From assembly GCF_001645685.2 (NCBI RefSeq), contig NZ_CP017080.1:1726001-1790000 (forward strand): DNA of 64,000 nucleotides, in the 5' to 3' direction. Position 1 is the first letter of the stretch. Each line of letters begins with the position of its first letter. Under the pieces are notes generated by a model, which was given only the letters and a program-made list of their open reading frames with translations, was not told the origin of the DNA and made no database searches. Made by a program: the position numbers and the translations under genes. Source of the DNA: Peribacillus muralis. Its GTDB lineage: Bacteria > Bacillota > Bacilli > Bacillales > DSM-1321. Of the stretch, positions 37,539 through 45,404 are shown one piece after another.

Positions 37539-38297
37539 TTATTCTTCGGTATATCCGAAAACTTTTGAGATTTCCAAACAGCTTTTTCTTAAATATTGGC
37601 TCAAAGGATCTTCGCAATGATCAGGAATGCTTTCGGTGAATCCGACGGCAGTGATCGCTCCCAATAATTCCGAATTATAATTGAAAACCGGTATGGATAT
37701 GGAGGAAACGGAAGGAACAAGAGGCTCCTTGGCAAACGCGATTTTGTTTCTGCGAATTACATGATACTCCTCCGTTTCTCTAAGAAGATCCCCCGTAACA
37801 TTACGATCCTTTTCAATCCAATCCGCAGTCAATGAAGGATCCTGGAAAACAGTGAATACTTTCCCGGAAGAAGAGGATGGAGGCAAACGCGTACCTAGTT
37901 GGGCACCGATGTTCAAGTTTTGATTGGAATTCCATATTTTTGCCGTTGTGGGTCCATCGTAAGTCCAAACGGAGAAAAGGACCGTGCAGGAGGTATGGTG
38001 ACTGATTTCCTGTAAGTATGGAGTGATTCGGCTTGTGATGTCCTCATTTCCTATGGCTGCCATTCCGTATTGAATCAGCTTGCTGCCAAGATGATACATA
38101 CCAGTTGTCTTATCACGGTATAGCAGGTCAAGTTGCGTCAAAGTATTCAAATACTTATAGAGGTTACTTTTCGTTATTTCCGTCAATTCTTGAATATCCG
38201 AGAATCGTAAAGGCTTTCTTTGGGAAGCAAGTAAATCTATTATGCTCATTCCTATTTGTAATGATTGAATCGTCGAACCAGATTTTACGATTTCCAT
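37539..38297 (-). CDS. IclR-family regulator, likely of the gentisate module
   Basis: A 252-residue IclR-type regulator with an N-terminal winged helix (SLQIGMSIIDLLASQRKPLRFSDIQ with EITKSNLYKYLNTLTQLDLL) and a C-terminal effector-binding domain (ISIPVFNYNSELLGAITAVGF). IclR proteins often control aromatic-acid catabolic genes and bind a pathway acid. It is divergent from the hydrolase gene at 38574 with a 276-base spacer containing a 12-bp inverted repeat. It probably controls the 38574-42494 operon (inference). Confidence 0.88.
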   Translation of the reverse strand: MEIVKSGSTIQSLQIGMSIIDLLASQRKPLRFSDIQELTEITKSNLYKYLNTLTQLDLLYRDKTTGMYHLGSKLIQYGMAAIGNEDITSRITPYLQEISHHTSCTVLFSVWTYDGPTTAKIWNSNQNLNIGAQLGTRLPPSSSSGKVFTVFQDPSLTADWIEKDRNVTGDLLRETEEYHVIRRNKIAFAKEPLVPSVSSISIPVFNYNSELLGAITAVGFTESIPDHCEDPLSQYLRKSCLEISKVFGYTEE

Positions 38298-38503
38298 GAG
38301 TTAATCTCCTACCCAGTTTTGATTTTAAGACTAGTATATCAGAATCCTTGAAATTTTAATGAATGTAGCTAGCAAAAGGTATTAAGGTGTCGTATTCCGT
38401 TAATTCCCCAGCTGGGACAAAGGGATCCAATATGGGGTAGATGATATCATTTTTTTAATGATGACGATAATTCTTGACAATTTTCTGAAAAATAAGTTAT
38501 TGT

Positions 38504-38540
38504 TTATATAAATAGTGAACTAAGTTATCTATTTATATAA
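38504..38540. promoter_or_regulatory. 12-bp inverted repeat, candidate IclR operator
   Basis: TTATATAAATAG (38504-38515) and CTATTTATATAA (38529-38540) are perfect inverted repeats 13 bases apart, ending 33 bases before the start at 38574. TTGACA at 38474-38479 is a -35 candidate, with a poor -10 (TATTGT, 18-base spacing) just before the repeat, as expected of an activator-dependent promoter. Confidence 0.6.
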
Positions 38541-38573
38541 TAAACAAAATTTAGATTTAAAGGAGAAGTCAAA

Positions 38574-39521
38574 ATGAAATTAGTAACTTTCAGTAATGAA
38601 GGATTTAAACGTATTGGGGCAATTTATCCGAATAATGAAATAGTGGACTTGAACTATGCATATCAAGCCTTGCTCGAGAGCGAGGGGAAACTTCGCGGTG
38701 AACAAATTGCCGAGGCGTATGTTCCAGCCACAATGGAAGCGTTCTTACAGGGAGGGAATGAAAGCCTTTCCATCGCCGTAAAGGCTGCAGATTATGCATT
38801 CCATAATCGAGACTCTTTCAAACATAAGTTGATCCATCAGGTTGAAGAAATTAAACTTGAGGCTCCTGTCCAAAAGCCAGGTAAGATCATTTGCGTCGGT
38901 CATAACTACCGTGAACACATTGCAGAAATGGGCCGCGAATTACCGCCATTCCCAGTAGTGTTCGCAAAGTTCGCCAATACTGTAATCGGTCCCCAGGATG
39001 ACATTCCCTTCTTCCCCATTTCTGAACAGCTGGATTATGAAGCGGAATTCGCTTTTGTCGTCGGACAAAGGGCACGAAATGTTACACAAGAGGAGGCACT
39101 TGATTATGTAGCGGGATATACGATTGCCAATGATGTTACATATCGTGATATCCAACGCCGCACGCTTGAATGGCTACAAGGAAAAACGGTTGAAGGAAGT
39201 GCTCCGATGGGGCCTTGGCTAGTCACTTCCGATGAGCTGCCCGATCCATCGGGTCTAAATGTTCGATTGACTGTTAATGGGGAAGAACGACAAAAGACGA
39301 ATACTGCCAACTTCGTATTCGACGTTAAATATTTAGTCGAATTCCTATCGAGCTTGATGACTCTTGAACCTGGCGATATCGTTCTCACAGGAACACCGGG
39401 CGGGGTAGGAGTTGCACGTGATCCTCAAGCATTCTTAAAAGACGGTGACGTAGTTAAAATCGAAATCGACAAAATAGGTTATCTTGAAAACCGCGTGAGT
39501 CGTGTTGAGGAGGGGAAATGA
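38574..39521 (+). CDS. Fumarylacetoacetate-hydrolase-family protein, probable fumarylpyruvate hydrolase
   Basis: A 315-residue FAH-family hydrolase. The metal-binding triad is visible: E156 and E158 (in DYEAEFAFVVG) and D187 (in TIANDVTYRD). KIICVGHNYREHIAEMG marks the lid/substrate region, and a C-terminal TPGGVGVARDP is typical. Next to gentisate dioxygenase, the likely reaction is hydrolysis of fumarylpyruvate (or maleylpyruvate) to fumarate or maleate and pyruvate. AAAGGAGAAG precedes the ATG. The stop overlaps the next start by ATGA. Confidence 0.87.
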   Translation: MKLVTFSNEGFKRIGAIYPNNEIVDLNYAYQALLESEGKLRGEQIAEAYVPATMEAFLQGGNESLSIAVKAADYAFHNRDSFKHKLIHQVEEIKLEAPVQKPGKIICVGHNYREHIAEMGRELPPFPVVFAKFANTVIGPQDDIPFFPISEQLDYEAEFAFVVGQRARNVTQEEALDYVAGYTIANDVTYRDIQRRTLEWLQGKTVEGSAPMGPWLVTSDELPDPSGLNVRLTVNGEERQKTNTANFVFDVKYLVEFLSSLMTLEPGDIVLTGTPGGVGVARDPQAFLKDGDVVKIEIDKIGYLENRVSRVEEGK

Positions 39522-40015
39522 TCATGACTTTTCAGAACATTGAAAAATCAATTGAATCAATTCAGCTATCAATAGACCATATTCTTGAGACAACCAAAAA
39601 CCTTCCGGAAGAAACGGTCCGCTGCAACCCGACAGAAGATGAATGGTCCATCTTGCAGATACTTTCCCATTTAGCAGAAGCCATTCCATATTGGTTAGGT
39701 GAAGTGAAAACGGTCGTGTCGATGCCTGGTTCCAAATGGGGACGCGGATTGCAGGATCCGGCCCGATTGGCAGCCGTCACTGATACGGAACGGCTTTCTG
39801 TGGATGAGGTTAAAAAACAAGTGGAGGAGCTTAAAGGTAAAGTGGAGAGCGTGCTCGGGAAATTAGATCAAGAAACCCTATCTAAGGAATCGCCACACCG
39901 GAATTTCGCTAAATTCGGAAATAAACCCGTTTCATATATTGTGGACCATTTCATCGATGAACATGTTTCAGGACACTATGGGCAGATCCAGAGAAATCTT
40001 TCAAAAATCAAATGA
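39518..40015 (+). CDS. DinB-fold metalloprotein, candidate thiol-dependent maleylpyruvate isomerase
   Basis: A 165-residue four-helix protein of the DinB/YfiT superfamily. The metal-binding His triad appears as H51 (LSHLAEAIPYW), H149 and H153 (DEHVSGHYGQ). The superfamily contains mycothiol-dependent maleylpyruvate isomerase and bacillithiol transferases. It is translationally coupled (ATGA) to the fumarylpyruvate hydrolase and followed by gentisate dioxygenase, exactly where the isomerase step is needed. I infer it isomerises maleylpyruvate to fumarylpyruvate using bacillithiol. A plain DinB-like protein of other function is the alternative. Confidence 0.75.
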   Translation: MIMTFQNIEKSIESIQLSIDHILETTKNLPEETVRCNPTEDEWSILQILSHLAEAIPYWLGEVKTVVSMPGSKWGRGLQDPARLAAVTDTERLSVDEVKKQVEELKGKVESVLGKLDQETLSKESPHRNFAKFGNKPVSYIVDHFIDEHVSGHYGQIQRNLSKIK

Positions 40016-40046
40016 AGATAGATAAAAAAAGAAAGCAGGGATTATT

Positions 40047-41159
40047 GTGGTTGAAAAACTAGAATACATGAATAGTGCAATCGTAAAAGATTTTACAAAG
40101 GATATCCAGCAGTATAATCTTGGTCCACTGTGGGAAGCGATTCCCGCTCTGATGGACCATGAACCTAAACCTCATGCCCATGCCTATTTATGGAAAGAAG
40201 AGCTTTTGACAAAAAAATTGTTGGAGGCTGCTGAAATCTTTACTCCCGATCGAGGGGGGGAGCGAAGGGCGATTTATTTTCAAAACCCAGGCTTAACTTA
40301 TCGCAAACCATGGGGATGGGCTTCGACAACACAAACGCTTTATGCAGCGGTGCAATTATTGTTGCCAGGTGAAGTGGCTCCTTCCCACCGCCACTCACAA
40401 AGTGCCCTGCGATTCATAACGAACGGAGAGGGTGCCTACACCATCGTTCAAGGAGAAAGGATTTTCATGGAAGAAGGAGATTTCTTGATCACGCCTAAAA
40501 ATTTATGGCATGGTCATGGCCATATCGGAGAAAAACCAATGATTTGGATGGATGCCCTAGATATTCCAACGATTTATTCCATAGGCGGCACATTTTTTGA
40601 ACCATACCCCGATCGAATCGAAACGCCTAAACGTCCGGATAATTTTTCGGAACTGCGTTATCATGGCGGAATGGTACGTCCCGTATCCGATCGTTATTCA
40701 CAAGTGGCTCCGCTTGCCAACTACAAGTGGGAAGGCACCAAAGCAGCAATTGAAGGATTGATGAATTTCGACCCTGATCCATATGAAGGTTTTGCCGTTG
40801 AATATATCAATCCTTCAAATGGGCAAACGGCCAATCCCACAATGGGGGCATGGATGCAAAAACTGCCAAAAGGATTTCATACTAAAGCACATCGCCATAC
40901 CCATTCCACGATCTATCAGGTACATCAAGGTACAGGTTATACGGTCATTAATGGCGTCCGCTTCGATTGGTCTAAGGGAGATTATTTCGTCGTTCCGAAT
41001 TGGGCTTGGCATGAACACGTTGCAGAAGTGGATTCTTATCTATTCTCGGTAAATGACCTTCCAATAATGGAGAGATTCGATTTGGAACAGGAGCAGGCAT
41101 TTGATGCAAACAATGGATACCAAAAGGTTGAAAGTGAATTTAAGCCTGTATTGGTATAA
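40047..41159 (+). CDS. Gentisate 1,2-dioxygenase
   Basis: A bicupin ring-cleaving dioxygenase that opens gentisate between C1 and C2 to give maleylpyruvate using Fe(II) and O2. The 370-residue length is standard. The N-terminal cupin has H114 and H116 in APSHRHSQSALRF and a third His in LWHGHGH (about 155-159). The second cupin keeps KAHRHTHSTIYQV and WAWHEH. The start is GTG 40047 behind GCAGGG; ATG 40068 lacks a ribosome binding site. It forms an operon with the upstream hydrolase and DinB protein. Confidence 0.93.
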   Translation: MVEKLEYMNSAIVKDFTKDIQQYNLGPLWEAIPALMDHEPKPHAHAYLWKEELLTKKLLEAAEIFTPDRGGERRAIYFQNPGLTYRKPWGWASTTQTLYAAVQLLLPGEVAPSHRHSQSALRFITNGEGAYTIVQGERIFMEEGDFLITPKNLWHGHGHIGEKPMIWMDALDIPTIYSIGGTFFEPYPDRIETPKRPDNFSELRYHGGMVRPVSDRYSQVAPLANYKWEGTKAAIEGLMNFDPDPYEGFAVEYINPSNGQTANPTMGAWMQKLPKGFHTKAHRHTHSTIYQVHQGTGYTVINGVRFDWSKGDYFVVPNWAWHEHVAEVDSYLFSVNDLPIMERFDLEQEQAFDANNGYQKVESEFKPVLV

Positions 41160-41285
41160 AAGTGCTTCAAGATGATTGAAGGCATCCAGCTCAAGATGAT
41201 TACGAGAGAATACTGATCAAAAGAAAGCGTTTACTACGTTCCAGTGTATAACTTTGCTATAGGCAACTATATTCGGGGGGAATAG

Positions 41286-42494
41286 ATGATGAACAGAGAA
41301 AACAAACCATTCATCGTTATCGGTGGTGGAATAGGTGGATTGGCAACGGCTCTAGGTATAGCGGAAACAAAACAATATGTGAAAGTTTTGGAACAGGCAC
41401 CTGAATTTGGGGAAATCGGTGCGGGGATTCAGCTGGCTGCAAACGCAACCAATGTTTTACAGCGTCTAGGTGTGATGGATAAAATCAACGAAATTGCAGT
41501 CTTTCCAAAAAGGCTGGTACTTATGGATGCCTTTTCAGGCAAGGAGCTTTCCGCTTTGGATTTAGGTGATGTTTATAAAGAAAGATATGGTGCGCCATAC
41601 GTTGTTTTGCATCGTTCCGATTTGCATAAAGTACTAGCAGAAGCTTGTGAAAGCAACCCATTTATCGAGCTGGTAACTAACCAAACCATCATCGAAGCAG
41701 AGGAAAGTGATGGCGAGGTTACCGTTATTGCTTCAGATGGATCCCACCATTCAGGTACGGCCATCATCGGAGCGGATGGTTTATGGTCCAATGCACGTAA
41801 ACTGTTTGTGGAAGATCAACCGGTCTGCTCGCAATATGTGGCCTATAGAGGAGCTATCCCGATGGAGGAGGTAACAAGCCATGGAGATCTGGATGATGTA
41901 TATATGTGGATTGGGCCCAATCTTCATCTTGTTCAATATCCGGTTAGAAGGGGTGAACTGTACAACCAAGTAGTGGTCTTCAAAAGCTCCGAATACACAA
42001 AAGAAAACGAACATACAATCCACTGGGGTACACCTGAAGAAATGGATCGTATTTTTGCAGGAACTTGCGAGCTTGTTCAAAATGCAATTTCATTCATCCA
42101 ACGTCAGCGTCGCTGGCCGATGTATGACCGACTACCGATTGATAATTGGACAAAAGGCAGGATTACGCTTATGGGTGATGCTGCACATCCGATGCTTCAA
42201 TACTTGGCACAGGGTGCCTGCCAGGCTTTAGAGGATGCAGCCTATTTGACGGATATGCTGCACAAGCATGGGCAAGACATAGAACAAGCATTTGTGGAAT
42301 ATCAAAAAGAACGCATTCCTCGCACCGCGAATGTTCAGAACAGTGCAAGAATGTGGGGGGAAATCATCCACAATACGACCGATGCAGGCATTCTGCTTCG
42401 TGATACGATCCTATTAAGCCGCACGGATAAGGATTTCCAATTCATTGATGAATTCCATGGTTACAATAAAAAGGCACGTGAAAGCATCATCTGA
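41286..42494 (+). CDS. 3-hydroxybenzoate 6-monooxygenase-like flavoprotein
   Basis: A 402-residue group A FAD monooxygenase. The FAD motif GGGIGGLATALG is near the N-terminus, a DG motif (GADGLWSNARK) lies in the middle, and GDAAHPMLQYLAQGACQALEDA is the second FAD motif. Its position directly after gentisate dioxygenase and its resemblance to 3-hydroxybenzoate 6-hydroxylases make conversion of 3-hydroxybenzoate to gentisate the most likely reaction; salicylate 5-hydroxylation is less likely for a single-component enzyme. GGGGGGA lies before two adjacent ATG starts. A hairpin follows at 42543. Confidence 0.88.
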   Translation: MMNRENKPFIVIGGGIGGLATALGIAETKQYVKVLEQAPEFGEIGAGIQLAANATNVLQRLGVMDKINEIAVFPKRLVLMDAFSGKELSALDLGDVYKERYGAPYVVLHRSDLHKVLAEACESNPFIELVTNQTIIEAEESDGEVTVIASDGSHHSGTAIIGADGLWSNARKLFVEDQPVCSQYVAYRGAIPMEEVTSHGDLDDVYMWIGPNLHLVQYPVRRGELYNQVVVFKSSEYTKENEHTIHWGTPEEMDRIFAGTCELVQNAISFIQRQRRWPMYDRLPIDNWTKGRITLMGDAAHPMLQYLAQGACQALEDAAYLTDMLHKHGQDIEQAFVEYQKERIPRTANVQNSARMWGEIIHNTTDAGILLRDTILLSRTDKDFQFIDEFHGYNKKARESII

Positions 42495-42542
42495 TTTGTT
42501 TCATTTCATATCTTGTTTGAAACCTTTGTACAAAACAATTTT

Positions 42543-42572
42543 GCCTATTTTCCTTATGGAAGATAGGCTTTT
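42543..42572 (+). terminator. Terminator of the gentisate operon
   Basis: GCCTATTTTCC pairs with GGAAGATAGGC (one G-T pair) around TTAT, followed by T4. Confidence 0.75.
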
Positions 42573-43237
42573 GGCCGTTAATCGTTCCATCCTTCCTGTA
42601 TGGTACGACAAAAGAACAGGCCCGAAATTGTCCTTGATTTCGCTGCAAAAGAAAAAAGGTATATAGTAGATCTTTTATTGATAAAAAGAAGGTAGGATTA
42701 ATATAACGATATTTAAGTATAGTAAAAGCATTAAGTAGACTATAAGGGATTAATTACCATTTAAGAAAAAAAGGTATGTTTAAAGAAAGGGGGATTCATT
42801 TATTAACCTCCATTTGATACACCTTTGTTAATAGCCAAATAATCATTGAAGTATAAAATTGAATTTAAATAGTGTATATCCCATTCTCTAAAACTAGAAT
42901 TTTATTACTATAATATTAATTTAAAAATTATGTCTATACACTAATATCCATCAGCTTCACTATTTTTTCTTTTTATTCAGAAAAGTAAGATTGTTATTTG
43001 ACTTTGGTATAACAATATTATAATATGTTTTTTAAGGAGTTAGAGGCTGCCATCTCACTGTTAAAGAAAGCGATTGCAATAAGAGCTTGCATGGAAAGAC
43101 AAGCCTCTCCATCAATGTTTGTTGGAAGCGATAATCTTTGCTTCTATGAAATTATTGAACCAATCAGATCTAAATTTATTTCAAGATTGTCTTCTCCAGT
43201 TACACAGCACCTTTTATAAAATGAAGGAGGTTTAACA
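42573..43237. other. AT-rich control region of the 43-52 kb operon
   Basis: No gene is supported here. A 9-bp inverted repeat, TAGTGTATA (42870-42878) and TATACACTA (42935-42943), resembles half-sites of HutC-type GntR operators. TTGACT (42998-43003) with TAATAT at 17 bases (43021-43026), or TATAAT at 15, is a plausible promoter. The remaining leader of about 210 bases contains a small hairpin (AGAGCTTG / CAAGCCTCT, 43080-43107). A 64-codon frame at 43025 has its only ribosome binding site inside the frame and is not accepted. Confidence 0.45.
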
Positions 43238-44278
43238 ATGGCAGAAAATAGAGAACAAAAAAGTACAGGCATAGTTCGTACGGTACTTGGACCTGTTCCG
43301 GCTCAGGAACTAGGTGTTGTACTCATTCATGAATCACTTCTTTCTGTAACGCCCGGGGCAGAATATGCACCTGAAATTGATATGGATAAGAGTAAGATTT
43401 TTGATATTTTACAGCGTAAACTAATAGATTTCCGTCGTAATGGCGGAAGAACGATTGTAGATCATAGCGGTATGTTCCATGGCCGTGACGTGAAACTTTA
43501 TGAAACACTTTCTAAGACGACAGGGGTACATATTGTAGCCTCAACAGGGTTAGGGCCAGAGGGAATGCTAAGTGGGTATTTTACTACTCCGCAAACTCAT
43601 CCACCAACACCTTGGCCAGCAGAACAATTTGCTGGTTTGTTCATTAAAGAGGTAATTGAAGGTATTGTGGTACCACGTGTTGAACGGTCAGGTCCAGCAG
43701 GCATAGTAACGTCAATTGCAACTCAAAGCGGGATTGTGGAAATTGAAGAGAACCTTTTCCGCGGTTGTGCACAAACAGCTTTGGCAACAGGAGTACCTGT
43801 ATCCTTGCAATATGGTGCAAATGCTCTAAATGACTTGGAAGTTGCATTAAGCGAAGGCATTGAAACGCACCGTGTCATAATCGGGGGACTAGACCGTCTA
43901 GATGCAGTGAAACGTAAAGAAGCATTCGCTATTGCTGAACGTGGCGCGTATGTTGCATTAGATCATGTTGGCTGGTCTACACCCGAAGGCTATATTAATG
44001 ATATGGAGCGTGCTCGGTTAATTGCAGAACTATTCGAAAAAGGACTTGGTGAACGCGTCCTGATTTCTACGAACGCCGTTGGCTGTGCTAAAGGTCATGA
44101 AACAAAGGATATTGACTACAATTACCTACTGACAAAATTCGTGCCATTTCTGCATGAAGCAGGCATGTTGAATGAAGAAATTCGTATATTGTTAGAGGAT
44201 AATCCACAACGCGTACTGGCTGGTGATGCCACCGCAGTTGTCAAAAAGGAAACTGCTGTGGGAGCAAAACAAAAATAA
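43238..44278 (+). CDS. Phosphotriesterase-fold protein lacking the metal ligands (pseudoenzyme)
   Basis: A 346-residue homologue of phosphotriesterase-like lactonases, clearly related to the next gene (shared TVLGP start, GGRTIVDHSGMFHGRDV versus GGKTFVDCTGIGNGRDV). Aligned by eye, five of the six metal-site residues of the active paralogue are replaced: the second His of HxH is S33 (IHESLL), the carboxylated Lys is T158, and the next ligands are Q191, G217 and N279. Only the first His (H31) is retained. The fold should persist but binuclear metal catalysis should not. AAGGAGG precedes the ATG. It leads a long operon and may serve as a partner subunit or binding protein (inference). Confidence 0.85.
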   Translation: MAENREQKSTGIVRTVLGPVPAQELGVVLIHESLLSVTPGAEYAPEIDMDKSKIFDILQRKLIDFRRNGGRTIVDHSGMFHGRDVKLYETLSKTTGVHIVASTGLGPEGMLSGYFTTPQTHPPTPWPAEQFAGLFIKEVIEGIVVPRVERSGPAGIVTSIATQSGIVEIEENLFRGCAQTALATGVPVSLQYGANALNDLEVALSEGIETHRVIIGGLDRLDAVKRKEAFAIAERGAYVALDHVGWSTPEGYINDMERARLIAELFEKGLGERVLISTNAVGCAKGHETKDIDYNYLLTKFVPFLHEAGMLNEEIRILLEDNPQRVLAGDATAVVKKETAVGAKQK

Positions 44279-44298
44279 ATGCGAGGAGTGAATAAATT

Positions 44299-45327
44299 AT
44301 GGGTAAGGTAAATACGGTTCTAGGTCCGATAGCTTCAGAGGATTTAGGAATCACTGCAATGCATGAACATATTGGTTTTGGTCTTCCGGGATGTGACTTG
44401 GATACTCAGTGGTGGAAAAAACCTGAAGGAGCATTTGATGTTACCATTCGAAAGTTGCGACGCTTTCGTGAACACGGCGGTAAAACATTCGTTGATTGTA
44501 CGGGGATCGGAAATGGGCGTGATGTTGAATATTTCCAAGTGCTTTCTCGCAGAACTGGTGTCAATATCGTTGCTGTTACAGGTTTTGTAGCAGGAGATTC
44601 AGCGTTGCCCTATTTCCGTAATAAAACAGTTGAGTATCTTGCCGATTTATTCATACATGAAATTACGGTAGGTATTGATGGAACAAGAGCAAAAGCTGGT
44701 GCAGTTAAAGTAGGTGTCAGCAGGGAAGGTCTAAGTGAACTGGATCAACGCATTTATCGGGCAGCTGCACGTGCTGCTGTGAAAACTGGTGTTCCTATCA
44801 TTACACACTTATCAACAGAACCGGAGCTAGCCATTGACATTTTTGAATCGGAAGGATTACCTCTAAATCGTGTACTTATGGGACATGCAGATGTTGGTCA
44901 AGATGCCGATGAAGAGCGTGATAAAATGATTGCAAGCCGAGGCGGATATGTAGGTTTCGATACGATTGGTTATGACAAGGAGATGGAAGACGCGCCGTAT
45001 TGGTCACGTCCTCGTCAAGAACGTGTTAATCATTTTCTTTCTTTCCTGGAAAAAGGTTTTCTGGAAAGGGCCGTCATTTCAGCCGATGCTAACTGCTGTG
45101 CTCTAGGCTGGCCAGGATTAAAGGGGCATTCTGTAAACTACCTATTTGAAGAATTCATCCCCGACCTTCGAAAAGCGGGCGTAGCTGAAGATGTATTTGA
45201 CCAACTGTTAGTTCGTACTCCTGCAATTTTCCTTACGATGCAAGAACCTAATGGATCTTTTGGCAGTCCGATGGCCAATACGTCAGCAAACAACAATATA
45301 ATAAACGTGCCTGTTATCGGAAAATGA
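44299..45327 (+). CDS. Phosphotriesterase-like metallohydrolase (probable lactonase)
   Basis: A 342-residue amidohydrolase-superfamily enzyme with the full binuclear metal site: H22 and H24 (MHEHIGF), the bridging carboxylated Lys K137 (AKAGAVKVGVS), H170 (PIITHLSTE), H196 (LMGHADVG) and D263 (ISADANC). Relatives hydrolyse lactones, some with promiscuous phosphotriesterase activity. It starts 21 bases after the metal-free paralogue with ribosome binding site GAGGAGTG. In this operon a lactone or cyclic ester intermediate is the likely substrate. Confidence 0.87.
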   Translation: MGKVNTVLGPIASEDLGITAMHEHIGFGLPGCDLDTQWWKKPEGAFDVTIRKLRRFREHGGKTFVDCTGIGNGRDVEYFQVLSRRTGVNIVAVTGFVAGDSALPYFRNKTVEYLADLFIHEITVGIDGTRAKAGAVKVGVSREGLSELDQRIYRAAARAAVKTGVPIITHLSTEPELAIDIFESEGLPLNRVLMGHADVGQDADEERDKMIASRGGYVGFDTIGYDKEMEDAPYWSRPRQERVNHFLSFLEKGFLERAVISADANCCALGWPGLKGHSVNYLFEEFIPDLRKAGVAEDVFDQLLVRTPAIFLTMQEPNGSFGSPMANTSANNNIINVPVIGK

Positions 45328-45404
45328 CCTTTTAGAAATAATGGCCGAACATAGTGTTTAAGTTAAAGTTTCTATTCAACAAGTCCAACAGGAGGTTAAG
45401 AAAG

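Noticed and set aside
42445-42666. 73-codon frame overlapping the end of the flavoprotein gene
   Set aside because: It runs through the operon terminator and overlaps the real gene in another frame.
43025-43219. 64-codon frame ahead of the phosphotriesterase-like genes
   Set aside because: The only AAGGAG lies inside the frame, after the ATG, and the start overlaps the likely -10 box. Better read as leader RNA.
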